Of a stretch of 64,000 bases of DNA, positions 17,154 to 25,459 are shown piece after piece; positions within the stretch are counted from its first letter, which is position 1, and every line of letters starts with the position of its first letter. Source of the DNA: Prevotella sp. KH2C16 (lineage in GTDB: Bacteria > Bacteroidota > Bacteroidia > Bacteroidales > Bacteroidaceae); contig NZ_FOOW01000001.1 in the NCBI RefSeq assembly GCF_900113305.1, forward strand, positions 356,383-420,382, in the 5' to 3' direction. A model generated the notes under the pieces. That model was not told where the DNA came from. It made no database searches and saw only the letters and a program-made list of their open reading frames with translations. The position numbers and the translations under genes are program-made.

Positions 17154-19541
17154 ATGAAGAAACTACTCTTACTGCTCTTTGCGGCAACCGTGGCGATGCC
17201 GGGGGGAGCACAGGCTCCTACGGAGTTTAACTTACGACTTGACAATCGGATGCAGATGAATATTCAGGTCTGCACCGATGAAATCTTCCGCATACGGATT
17301 ACTCCGCACGACCGGTATGCCGAGAACCTGATGATTCGTTACGGCGTGCAGAAGACCGACTGGCAGCGGGTGGACTGCCGGCAAAAGGACGACGGCTCGT
17401 CCGTGGAGCTCTCCACGGGCAAGTATGTGCTCACCGTGGGCAAGAAAGACGGTGCCGTCAGCGTGGCCGACAAGACCGGCCGCATCGTGCTTGAGCGGGT
17501 GTCCTTCCACCCCGGATCCGATGCCCTCACGCCAGGTCTGGGCAAGAGCATCAACGAGCAGTTTGCCTCGTTGAAGGTGGCGAGAAACGACGGCATCATC
17601 GGCGACGACAAAAACCAGAAGCAGGCGAAGGATACCGTGGAGACGGGCGACTACCGCAAGTGCAGCATCGTGAGCCTCTCGATAAAGCCCGGCGAGCGCT
17701 TCTACGGCGGCGGCAGCACCTCGCGCGAGCACATCCAGCATCGCGGCGAACTGCTGCGCATGTGGGCCACCTATCAGCATACCGAGATTCCGCAGCCCTT
17801 CCTGATGTCAAGCGAGGGATGGGGAGTGTTCAACAACACCACCGTGAAGAACTTCTTCGATGTGGGGCGTTACCAGCAAGATGAGCTCAACATCTTCAAC
17901 ACCGTCGACGAGGCCGACTTCTACCTGATGTTCGGGCAGTCGATGCCCGAGGTGCTCGGCACCTTCACGCTCATCACGGGGCGTGCCTATCTGCAGCCAG
18001 AGTATGTATACGGACTCTGCTTCGGCCCCAATATGCTGGAGAATCAGTTTGATATCCTGAGAGACGCGGCGGATTTCCGTCGCGACGGATTCCCCTGCGA
18101 TCTCCTCTGGCTGGAGCCGCAGTGGATGGAGAAGCGCTACGACTTCTCGACCAAGAAGAAGTGGAATTATAAGCTCTTCTCGCCCGAAGGCTACTGGGAC
18201 TCGCTCAAAGTGCCCAAGAAGGAGCACTTCCGCCTCTTCGTCGGGCGGCTCCACGGCATGGGATTCAAGCTCGGCCTGTGGCTCTGCGAGGAATACGACC
18301 TCAGCATAACGGAGGAAGACGAGATTGCCGCAGCCGCAGGCAGGAAGACCAGCGGCAAGGAGCACTGGATGGACCACTTGACGAAATTCATCGACAACGG
18401 TGTAGACGGATTCAAGATGGATCCCGCTCGCACCATCGACGAGCATCCCTCGTGGAAGTATTACAACGGCTACAGCGACAAGGAAATGCACAATCTGAAC
18501 CAGATATTGCTGCCCAAGCAGATGGAGCTGATGATGCGCCGCCATACGGGGCACCGCAACTGGCACCACTATACCTCGGGATATGCCGGCACGCAGCACT
18601 GGGGCGCATCGACGAGCGGCGACAACGGCGGCGGCAAAACGGCTCTCTTCGACCAGCTGAACCTGGGTATGAGCGGGCACATGAACACCTCTTGCGACAT
18701 CATGTCGGTGGATTCGCTTGCCCAGGAGATGCCGGCTCTGCACTTCGGAGTGTTCCTCCCGTGGATGCAAATCAATGGTTGGTACTCGATGATGCAGCCG
18801 GAATACTTCGCGGCAAAGCAGAAGAAAATGTATATTGACTACATCCGGCTGCGCTATGCCCTGCTGCCCTATATCTACTCTACGGCTATCGAGGGGGCGC
18901 AGACGGGCATGCCCATCGTCAGGGCGATGCCGCTCGAGTTTCCGGAAGACCGCAATGTTGACGATGCTTGCTATCAGTATATGTTCGGAAAGAATTTGCT
19001 CGTGGGCATTTTCAGCAACTCCGTCTATCTGCCGAAGGGCGAGTGGACCGACTTCTGGACAGGAGAGAAGATAGCGGGGGGCACCACCGTTACCCACGCA
19101 TACCCCGAAAACCGGGCCGGCCTGCTCTTTGTGCGCCCCGGAGCCATCATTCCGATGCAACGCGACATGAACTTTGTGGGCGAGCATCCCATCGATACGC
19201 TGACCGTGAGGGTGTATCCTGACGGAAAGTCGAGCTTCACGATGCTCGAAGACGACGGCATCTCGTACGACTTCGAACAGGGTGCCGTTGCCCGGACCAC
19301 CTTCCGGAGCAGCCTTTCAGACCGCCAGCTGGAGTTTGAGGTGCTGCCCGTAGAGGGAGAATATAAGGGCATGTATACTCATCGGGTCTATCAGTTGGAG
19401 GCCTATCTGTCCCGGCAGCCGCGGAAAGTCTTCGTGAATGGAGTAAAAACCAATGACTTCAGCTGTCAGGGGGGCGTGCTCAAGGTGGCCCTGCCGCAGT
19501 CGGATGTCCGTGAGAAGGCCGCTGTGAGGGTGGCTTTCTGA
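17154..19541 (+). CDS. Glycoside hydrolase family 31 protein (alpha-glucosidase/alpha-xylosidase type)
   Basis: This 795-residue protein has a signal peptide (ends GGAQA) and an N-terminal beta domain. The TIM barrel has GLCFGPNMLENQFDILRDA and DLLWLEPQWMEKRY. The probable nucleophile aspartate is in DGFKMDPAR, and the probable acid/base aspartate is in ASTSGDNGGG. The C-terminal beta domains are also recognisable (LPKGEWTDFWTGEKIAGG is the usual post-barrel signature). GH31 enzymes release alpha-linked glucose, xylose or galactose residues. The barrel nucleophile context differs from the common WxDMNE, closer to the KxDxxE of xylosidases but with Arg in the Glu position, so the substrate is uncertain. 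A large bidirectional hairpin ends the gene. Confidence 0.88.
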   Translation: MKKLLLLLFAATVAMPGGAQAPTEFNLRLDNRMQMNIQVCTDEIFRIRITPHDRYAENLMIRYGVQKTDWQRVDCRQKDDGSSVELSTGKYVLTVGKKDGAVSVADKTGRIVLERVSFHPGSDALTPGLGKSINEQFASLKVARNDGIIGDDKNQKQAKDTVETGDYRKCSIVSLSIKPGERFYGGGSTSREHIQHRGELLRMWATYQHTEIPQPFLMSSEGWGVFNNTTVKNFFDVGRYQQDELNIFNTVDEADFYLMFGQSMPEVLGTFTLITGRAYLQPEYVYGLCFGPNMLENQFDILRDAADFRRDGFPCDLLWLEPQWMEKRYDFSTKKKWNYKLFSPEGYWDSLKVPKKEHFRLFVGRLHGMGFKLGLWLCEEYDLSITEEDEIAAAAGRKTSGKEHWMDHLTKFIDNGVDGFKMDPARTIDEHPSWKYYNGYSDKEMHNLNQILLPKQMELMMRRHTGHRNWHHYTSGYAGTQHWGASTSGDNGGGKTALFDQLNLGMSGHMNTSCDIMSVDSLAQEMPALHFGVFLPWMQINGWYSMMQPEYFAAKQKKMYIDYIRLRYALLPYIYSTAIEGAQTGMPIVRAMPLEFPEDRNVDDACYQYMFGKNLLVGIFSNSVYLPKGEWTDFWTGEKIAGGTTVTHAYPENRAGLLFVRPGAIIPMQRDMNFVGEHPIDTLTVRVYPDGKSSFTMLEDDGISYDFEQGAVARTTFRSSLSDRQLEFEVLPVEGEYKGMYTHRVYQLEAYLSRQPRKVFVNGVKTNDFSCQGGVLKVALPQSDVREKAAVRVAF

Positions 19542-19557
19542 CTTTTTCCTGCTTAAA

Positions 19558-19597
19558 GGAGAATCCCTCGTTCCCACTTTGGGACGAGGGATTCTCC
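19558..19597. terminator. Bidirectional terminator between GH31 and SGNH genes
   Basis: GGAGAATCCCTCGTTCCCA pairs with TGGGACGAGGGATTCTCC, a stem of about 18 bp with one bulge and a three-base loop. It sits between two convergent stop codons with T-rich sequence on the plus side upstream and downstream. Confidence 0.8.
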
Positions 19598-19599
19598 CG

Positions 19600-20844
19600 T
19601 TATTTGAAGTATCGGCTCAGTGCCTTTGCCCATTGGTCATAGCCTTCTTGCTTCGGGTGTACATTCCGGGTGTAATAGTATTGCCGGATGTTCTTGAGGT
19701 TAATGCCGCATTTCTCCGATATATCAATAACCTTGATGCCGCATGCCTTGCAGATATTGTGCTGGAATGCGCGCAACTGCTGCCACTTCTTGTAGATGGG
19801 AGTGTTGCGGTAAGCCTTTTTGCTAATCATCCCATTGGGCTTCAGGAGGGTAGGGTCGTCGAAATCGAAGTTGTAGTAAGAGGTGATTATCCAATATAAT
19901 CTGGCATTCGGGAGTTGTTCTTCAAGATATTTAAAGAGACCCTTATAGGTGGAATAGAGGCTCATCCGAGGAGTCCACAGCTCCGGTTGATGCCACTCCG
20001 AGGAGTCTTTCCCCATGAAATAGTAGTTGTATTCCAGAGATTGAGGCATGGGTTTCAGTTCCACTTCCATACCGGTGCCGTTGGCATCGAAGCTCACATG
20101 GCGGCCTTTGTGGTAGTAATAATGCAGGTTCAGGGTGCCGTCGCCGTTGTTTACGAGGATCCATCCTGCCCCGTAGGCGTGCCGGCAGAACTCCTCGATG
20201 AGTTCCGTCTCATCCATTTCAGGCCCTGTTTCGATGGCGGTCTTGTTCACTCCGGTGTTCAGATAGCAGGTTCCCTTGACCGTAGGCCTTGTCGTAATCT
20301 TCAGTTGCATGCCTTGGTCGCGTGTCGTCTGGTAGGCCACGGTGAGCATGGCTCCTGCTTTTCGCTTGGTTTCAGGTATCGTGGAGAGTATCTCTTGAAG
20401 ATGTTTTTTTAAGTAATCTGCGGCCTCGTCTCTTGAGCTGAAAGCCCCCTTGTGGATGTATATCTTCTCTCCCTGCATCCAGGCCGGGTCGTCAATGGAT
20501 CCTTCGGTTCCCTTTTCTTCATCGAAAAGATTGATGTCGTTCACATTTTCCATGAAGACGATGTCTATAGGATACCGGTCTTTCAAGGCTGCGAGGTGCT
20601 TGGCTCTTCCAAGCGTTCCATGGAAAAGGGCTCCTTCCGATGTCGTTCCGCCATACGAAATATTATGGCGGTTGATGTCGGGATAAAAGATTGCCCCTGT
20701 CAGTTGGGTAAAGAGAGGCTGCCAGTTGTTGCCGTCGCCGAGACTGTCGAACAGGGTCCAGAGGGTTTTCCCTTGCAGGCTCTGGGCCTTGGAGTGCAGA
20801 GGGGGCAGAAGTGCCAGTAGCAGGAGTATCAGAATCTTTTTCAT
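19600..20844 (-). CDS. Secreted SGNH/GDSL-like hydrolase
   Basis: The 414-residue protein has a signal peptide (ends HSKAQ) and a GDSL-like start: TLWTLFDSLGDGNNW (block I, nucleophile serine in FDSLGD). ENVNDINL serves as a block III asparagine region, and NVHPKQEGYDQWA near the C terminus is block V. The residue three before the catalytic histidine is Arg rather than Asp, so the triad is unusual. About 150 residues between blocks III and V contain a beta-rich insertion. It is probably an esterase acting on a cell-wall or dietary glycan. It lies 42 bases after the patatin gene and is likely co-transcribed with it. It may match the family called DUF5040, which I could not verify. Confidence 0.65.
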   Translation of the reverse strand: MKKILILLLLALLPPLHSKAQSLQGKTLWTLFDSLGDGNNWQPLFTQLTGAIFYPDINRHNISYGGTTSEGALFHGTLGRAKHLAALKDRYPIDIVFMENVNDINLFDEEKGTEGSIDDPAWMQGEKIYIHKGAFSSRDEAADYLKKHLQEILSTIPETKRKAGAMLTVAYQTTRDQGMQLKITTRPTVKGTCYLNTGVNKTAIETGPEMDETELIEEFCRHAYGAGWILVNNGDGTLNLHYYYHKGRHVSFDANGTGMEVELKPMPQSLEYNYYFMGKDSSEWHQPELWTPRMSLYSTYKGLFKYLEEQLPNARLYWIITSYYNFDFDDPTLLKPNGMISKKAYRNTPIYKKWQQLRAFQHNICKACGIKVIDISEKCGINLKNIRQYYYTRNVHPKQEGYDQWAKALSRYFK

Positions 20845-20886
20845 CTTTTGTTCTTATAATCTGTTTGTTTTCTGTGGAAGTATTGT

Positions 20887-23118
20887 CTAAAACTCATATC
20901 CGAGATTGATATAGAAGTAAGGCCGGTCGCTGCGGTTGTTCCATCCGAGGCTTGCCCCGAGCGGTCCGAGCATGGTTTTATAGTATCCACTGACCTGAGC
21001 ACCCCAGAGCATGGTGTTTGAGAAGAGGTCGGCGAGCCTGTTGGCGTGTACTGCGGCATTGACCTTGGCAGTCAGGAAGATAGACCTATAGATGTTTTCC
21101 TGCGCCTTGAGCTGGAGGCCGATGAAGTGGTTATCTGCGAGTTCCATGTGTCCCAATCCGGCAAACGGCATCTGCTGTTCTACATAGTGGCCGAAGAAAT
21201 TGCCGCCGATGGCATTGGCCATAACCAGGGGAATCTCGCTTCCGAAGAGCAGACGGCCGTAAGCCATGGGTTGGAAGGCAAACCGCTTGCTGAAGGCGAA
21301 CGACATCCGCCATGCCGCATCCACTACCGAGAAGCCTGCGTGGCCGTCGAATCCGGTAAAGTTATCGGTGTAATACCCGTATCCGGCATGGAAGCGTGCG
21401 CCCCGGGATGGGAAGTAAGCATCGTCTTCAGAATCGTAGAGCGTCTGGAAGTGATAGCTATAGTAGTGGTCGTCGGTAAGTTTCTGCAGGTCGCCGTCGG
21501 CCAGATACTGCACTCCGGCCAGCAAGTCGTCGTGGTGATAGTAGTCCCAGCGAGCACTCATGGTGATGTTAAAGTTGCGTATATTGAAGTCCAGAGGAGT
21601 GAAGTTGATGGCATGGTGGTTGAAGGTATGGTTGAAGGCCTTCGACCCCTCGCTGTAGATGCTGATATCGTTGTGGGCATATTCGTATGCCAGTCGCAGC
21701 TTGGTAAAGCTGACAGGCTTGTAGATGATTTCGGCGCGGGCCTTTACGCGTCGGCCGAGCCGTAGCGTCATGTCGAGCACGGCGGGCACCTTGGTGTGAA
21801 AGGGAACCTCTGCCCCGACCTGTAGGGCTGCCATCTCCTCGGTGTCGAAGCGTGCTCCCGCATGTAGCTGGGCGGTCTTCCGCGCCCCGGCCTCCAAGTT
21901 GAGAATGTAGGTTCCATGGCTTTTCACGAACTCATAGTCGGCCTCCTCATAGTAGAGATCCATGCGCATGGAGGTCGTGATGAGCTCCGCCTGAGCGACA
22001 TCGATGCTGTCGCCATCCTTCAGGCGGAACTTGGTGCGGATGAAATACTCGTCTTCGGGGGTCATGCCGACGAAATTAAACCGACTTACGGGGAAGCTTT
22101 TCTCCAACGACTGCGGCTGCTGATAGGCTATCGGGCTGACCTGATAGTCTTCAGGGATGCCGATCCGGGCTTTCAGGGCCATCAGTTCGTCCCAGTGCTT
22201 CATGGCTTCTTCCTCGCCGCGGCGTATGAGCGTGTCGATGGCCTCCCGCGTGAAGCTCGCCGCACCGTAGGGTTTGGTGTTCACGCGAATGGGTACATCG
22301 GTGATGGCGAGGTTCTCATCATACTTGTTCTTACAGTTCACATCCACGATCTGGCTTAGGATTGCTGCCGTGTTCGTCAAGTCATCGGCCGTTTTTGGAG
22401 CACCTTGGACGGTGGACCCGATGATGATGTCGGCCCCCATCTGGCGTGCGATGTCGGCCGGATAGTTGTTGCGCAGGCCGCCGTCCACAAGCATCATCTC
22501 CCCTTTTCTTATCGGCGAGAAGGCCCCGGGGATGGCCATGCTGGCCCTCATGGCCTCTGCGAGCACGCCGCTATGGAAGTCATACTCCGTATTGGTAACG
22601 ATGTCGGTGGCCACGCAGGCAAAGGGCCGCGGGAAGGAATTGAAGTCCAAGCTGTCGTTATAGCCGTCGGTGAGGTTGCGGAAGAGCACCGCAAGGTTCT
22701 TTCCCCGCAGTATTCCCGCCGACGCCGACTTCTTTCTCGATTTGCGGGAGATGCCTCGCTGGAAGAAGTAGGTGTTCTTCTTCCGGCGCTCGCTGAGGCT
22801 CTGGTTCCTGAGATTTTCGTTGTCCGAGAGCACATACGACCAGTCCTGCACCCGCACGAGGGAGTCAAGCTGGCCGGCGGTGTAGCCTATGCTGTAGAGT
22901 CCTCCTACGATGCTGCCCATTGAGGTGCCGGTTACGATGTCGACGGGAATGCCTGCCCGTTCAAGCACTTTGAGCACTCCGATGTGCGCCATGCCCTTGG
23001 CACCGCCTCCGGAGAGCACTACGGCCACCTTCTTGCGCTGGTGTTGCTGTGCCCTGCAGGGCAGGCCGGCAATCGCCAGAAGCATGAGGATCAGGATGAA
23101 AATTAGGTTTCGTTTCAT
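20887..23118 (-). CDS. Patatin-like phospholipase fused to a BamA-type barrel
   Basis: The chosen start MKRNLIFILILM gives 743 residues with a signal peptide (ends CRAQ). It is preceded by a TATATTTG promoter box that lies inside the longer reading frame. The patatin domain shows the oxyanion loop GGGAKGMAHIG (37-47), the nucleophile GTSMG (Ser66) and the catalytic Asp in VDGGLRNNYP (Asp212). After a POTRA-like segment (about 350-430) the C-terminal 300 residues look like an Omp85 surface-antigen barrel ending in FYINLGYEF. This is the architecture of type Vd autotransported lipases such as PlpD and FplA. It probably displays or releases a phospholipase at the surface. Confidence 0.9.
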   Translation of the reverse strand: MKRNLIFILILMLLAIAGLPCRAQQHQRKKVAVVLSGGGAKGMAHIGVLKVLERAGIPVDIVTGTSMGSIVGGLYSIGYTAGQLDSLVRVQDWSYVLSDNENLRNQSLSERRKKNTYFFQRGISRKSRKKSASAGILRGKNLAVLFRNLTDGYNDSLDFNSFPRPFACVATDIVTNTEYDFHSGVLAEAMRASMAIPGAFSPIRKGEMMLVDGGLRNNYPADIARQMGADIIIGSTVQGAPKTADDLTNTAAILSQIVDVNCKNKYDENLAITDVPIRVNTKPYGAASFTREAIDTLIRRGEEEAMKHWDELMALKARIGIPEDYQVSPIAYQQPQSLEKSFPVSRFNFVGMTPEDEYFIRTKFRLKDGDSIDVAQAELITTSMRMDLYYEEADYEFVKSHGTYILNLEAGARKTAQLHAGARFDTEEMAALQVGAEVPFHTKVPAVLDMTLRLGRRVKARAEIIYKPVSFTKLRLAYEYAHNDISIYSEGSKAFNHTFNHHAINFTPLDFNIRNFNITMSARWDYYHHDDLLAGVQYLADGDLQKLTDDHYYSYHFQTLYDSEDDAYFPSRGARFHAGYGYYTDNFTGFDGHAGFSVVDAAWRMSFAFSKRFAFQPMAYGRLLFGSEIPLVMANAIGGNFFGHYVEQQMPFAGLGHMELADNHFIGLQLKAQENIYRSIFLTAKVNAAVHANRLADLFSNTMLWGAQVSGYYKTMLGPLGASLGWNNRSDRPYFYINLGYEF

Positions 23119-23141
23119 GATAATATCGTGTCTGTATACTG

Positions 23142-23149
23142 CAAATATA
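23142..23149 (-). promoter_or_regulatory. -7 promoter box of the patatin gene
   Basis: On the minus strand TATATTTG matches TAnnTTTG. A partial -33 box lies about 20 bases further up. It is 24 bases before the chosen ATG. Confidence 0.65.
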
Positions 23150-23249
23150 AGTACTTTTTTCGTCATCTGCAATCTTTCGGATTCCTTTTGTGAGCCGTTT
23201 TTCATGGAAAGAGTGGCGGTGCTCCGAGTAAAAGACCGTTATCAGCCTG

Positions 23250-23312
23250 ACAAAATCGGCGATTTCATCGGACAAAATCGCCGAGATTGTCATTCAAAAT
23301 CGCCGATTTTGT
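23250..23312. repeat. Family B intergenic element, copy 3 (overlaps a stop codon)
   Basis: Units start at 23250, 23272 and 23294, exactly 22 bp apart: ACAAAATCGGCGATTTCAT, ACAAAATCGCCGAGATTGT and TCAAAATCGCCGATTTTGT. The third unit encodes the last residues NKIGDFE of the neighbouring methyltransferase on the minus strand, and the TGA stop starts in the spacer. Confidence 0.92.
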
Positions 23313-24111
23313 TGCGCTGTCTGACGGCTTCGAAGAGCAGGATGGCCGCACTTACCGATACATTCAGTGAGTCGAGCTGCCCCAGCATGGGAATCCGGAT
23401 GTGGGCATCGGCTGCTGCGCGCCACGCATTTGTCAATCCGGTGGCCTCCGTTCCCATGACGAGAGCCGTGCCGCGGGTCATGTCGTTTTCGTAGTAGAGC
23501 CGCGAGTCTTGCAGCTGGGCGGTGAGGATGCGGATGCCTCTGGCCTTCAGGAATGCGATGCACTCTTCTGAGGAGCAGGCCACGAGGGGGACGGTGAAGA
23601 CGGCTCCGATGCTGCTTCGGATGAGGTTGGGGTTGTAGAGGTCGGTCAGCGGGTCGCAGACTATGACGGCGTCGGCGGCTGCCGCGTCGGCACTCCGCAG
23701 CACGGCTCCCAGGTTTCCTGGCTTCTCCACGCTCTCCAGGACCACGATGAGCGGATTTGTGGGCAACTGAAGCTCCTGCAGGGTTTGTCTGCGGGCCCTG
23801 ACGACAGCCATGATGCCCTCGGTTCCTCCCCGATAGGCCATCTTGTCGTAGACCTCACGGGTAACCTGAAAGTTTTCCGCCCGTTGTAGCAAGGGCTGCA
23901 GAGAGGCGCCCTCGGGATGGTTTTGCATGATTTCAGGACAAAGGAAAAGGGAGTCGATCGTGAATCCGGCGTTGATGCAATGGCTCACTTCCCGGATGCC
24001 CTCTACCACGAAAAGCCCCGTCTTCCTGCGCTCTGACGATTTCTGCTGGAGGCTTACGAGCCTTTTGATTCTCGTGTTCTGAAGGCTGGTTATCAGATTT
24101 TCTGCTGTCAT
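23290..24111 (-). CDS. TrmH/SpoU-family RNA 2'-O-methyltransferase
   Basis: This 273-residue protein has the SPOUT knot motifs of the TrmH family: KPGNLGAVLRSADAAAADAVIV (motif 1), VMGTEATGLTNAW (motif 2) and IPMLGQLDSLNVSVSAAILLFEA (motif 3), preceded by an N-terminal RNA-binding domain that begins TRIKRLVSLQQKSSERRKTG. It should methylate a ribose in rRNA or tRNA with S-adenosylmethionine, target unknown. The final seven residues (NKIGDFE) and the stop come from a family B repeat, so the ancestral C terminus probably ended at or near EAVRQR. A TAAATTTG promoter box lies upstream. Confidence 0.92.
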   Translation of the reverse strand: MTAENLITSLQNTRIKRLVSLQQKSSERRKTGLFVVEGIREVSHCINAGFTIDSLFLCPEIMQNHPEGASLQPLLQRAENFQVTREVYDKMAYRGGTEGIMAVVRARRQTLQELQLPTNPLIVVLESVEKPGNLGAVLRSADAAAADAVIVCDPLTDLYNPNLIRSSIGAVFTVPLVACSSEECIAFLKARGIRILTAQLQDSRLYYENDMTRGTALVMGTEATGLTNAWRAAADAHIRIPMLGQLDSLNVSVSAAILLFEAVRQRNKIGDFE

Positions 24112-24130
24112 CTCATTATCGTTTCTGCCG

Positions 24131-24138
24131 CAAATTTA
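24131..24138 (-). promoter_or_regulatory. -7 promoter box of the methyltransferase gene
   Basis: On the minus strand TAAATTTG matches TAnnTTTG, 20 bases before the start codon. Confidence 0.6.
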
Positions 24139-24172
24139 CGAAGAAATAATGAGAAAATGGCCTTTCTCGGAT

Positions 24173-25258
24173 TCATAAATTTATCTTCAGGAGGTAACCT
24201 TTCTTGTAGACGACATCGATAGCGAGGCTCTCATCCGACCTGATGGCTCGCCGCAGATAGCTTATCTGCACATTCAGGGCCATGGAATTGGCGTAAGAGT
24301 CGTCGCCCCAGGCCGCAAGGAGAATCTGCTTCCGTGGCACAACCTCGTTGGGCGTGTCGCTCAGCAGCCTGAAGATCTCGGACTGCCGTGAGGTGAGCAT
24401 TACCCGTTCGTTGCCGCATCTCAGCTCGTTGAGGTCGTAGCGGAACTCTGTATTGCCGAGTCGCAGGAAGTTTTTGTCGCCCGATTCCTCCTTGGGCTGC
24501 TTCATTTCGAATATCATGTTTTTCATAAACTCATGCCGGATGCCGTCGATGCGCTTCTGGATGAGGATTGTTTTCACCTGATATATGAGACAGAAAGCCA
24601 ACACGCAGAGGAGCAGGAAGCTTATCAGCAACTGCCATGCCATGGTCTTGATGATGCCGGCCATGGGAATGGGGATGGTGAAACAGACGCCTTCCTTGAA
24701 CATAGGGTTGCTGCAATAGACCACTTCCAGCGTCTTCTGCCATTTGTTGAGAACGCGATATTGCGGTTCCATTTTCACCTTTGGCATTCTCTGGAGCCGG
24801 AATCCGGAGGTGGGAGACAGGCCTTCGGCGATGAGCAGCGAGTCGAGAACTCCTTGCTGGAAAGGTCTGAAGCGGGTGTTGAGATAGCGTTCGTAGATTC
24901 TGGAGGCATCCTCCGTTTCCAGTCCTCGCCCGCTGAGTCGGATGCGGCGCTTGTCGGGCAAGCTGTAGGTGAAGGTCGATATGGTCTGCGAAGTACCGTT
25001 CTTGCGGTTGTCAATGTGTAGGTTGATGTTGATTTTCAGGGTGTCTTTCTTGCTTTTCGTGCGCTCTGCCTTCGCCCGCGCGTCGCTTCTTGTCTGCTCT
25101 TCGGCCTTGATGGCCTTTGCGCAGAGCGGCTTCATCTCGTCGGCTTTCTTGCTGCCGTTGTATTGATACTGGTTATATAGCCAGTAGAACTGCCCTCCCA
25201 GCATGAGTAGCAGCGTGAGGATGCTCAGGTAATATACGGTCTTGATTCGTCTGTCCAT
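24173..25258 (-). CDS. Membrane-anchored one-component regulator with kinase-like N-terminal half
   Basis: This 361-residue protein has a first transmembrane helix (about 8-28), a periplasmic sensor region (about 30-203), and a second helix (about 205-227). A short segment IRHEFMKNMIFEMKQPKEES (240-259) aligns closely with the HisKA box of Bacteroidota sensor kinases, DFINNMTHEFKTPI, but Phe250 stands where the phosphorylated His would be. An OmpR-type winged helix follows (about 268-361: LTSRQSEIFRLLSDTPNEVV, SYLRRAIRSDESLAIDVVYKKGYLL). There is no ATPase or receiver domain. It should sense an envelope signal and bind DNA directly. It is divergent from the GLPGLI and receptor genes, its likely targets. 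Confidence 0.85.
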   Translation of the reverse strand: MDRRIKTVYYLSILTLLLMLGGQFYWLYNQYQYNGSKKADEMKPLCAKAIKAEEQTRSDARAKAERTKSKKDTLKININLHIDNRKNGTSQTISTFTYSLPDKRRIRLSGRGLETEDASRIYERYLNTRFRPFQQGVLDSLLIAEGLSPTSGFRLQRMPKVKMEPQYRVLNKWQKTLEVVYCSNPMFKEGVCFTIPIPMAGIIKTMAWQLLISFLLLCVLAFCLIYQVKTILIQKRIDGIRHEFMKNMIFEMKQPKEESGDKNFLRLGNTEFRYDLNELRCGNERVMLTSRQSEIFRLLSDTPNEVVPRKQILLAAWGDDSYANSMALNVQISYLRRAIRSDESLAIDVVYKKGYLLKINL

Positions 25259-25302
25259 TATCGACTTCTTTTGAAATAGCAGGTTGTTGACTCCTGTAAA
25301 TG

Positions 25303-25332
25303 CAAAGATAGCATAAACTTGGCGAAATCAAA
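25303..25332 (-). promoter_or_regulatory. Promoter of the membrane-anchored regulator gene
   Basis: On the minus strand TTTG (25329-25332), 18 bases, then TATCTTTG (25303-25310). The leader is about 40 bases. The rest of the 200-bp divergent region to 25460 is AT-rich and would hold the regulator's operators, but no clear palindrome was found. Confidence 0.7.
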
Positions 25333-25459
25333 GGCCTGTTGGGCAGATGATAATAAATTAGTAATAAAAAACGGTTTGCAGAATAAGAATCCCGTAATAG
25401 AAACCCGAGGAACGGTTGCAAAGGATTCGTTAACTTAGCACCAGAATTCTAAAAAACGG

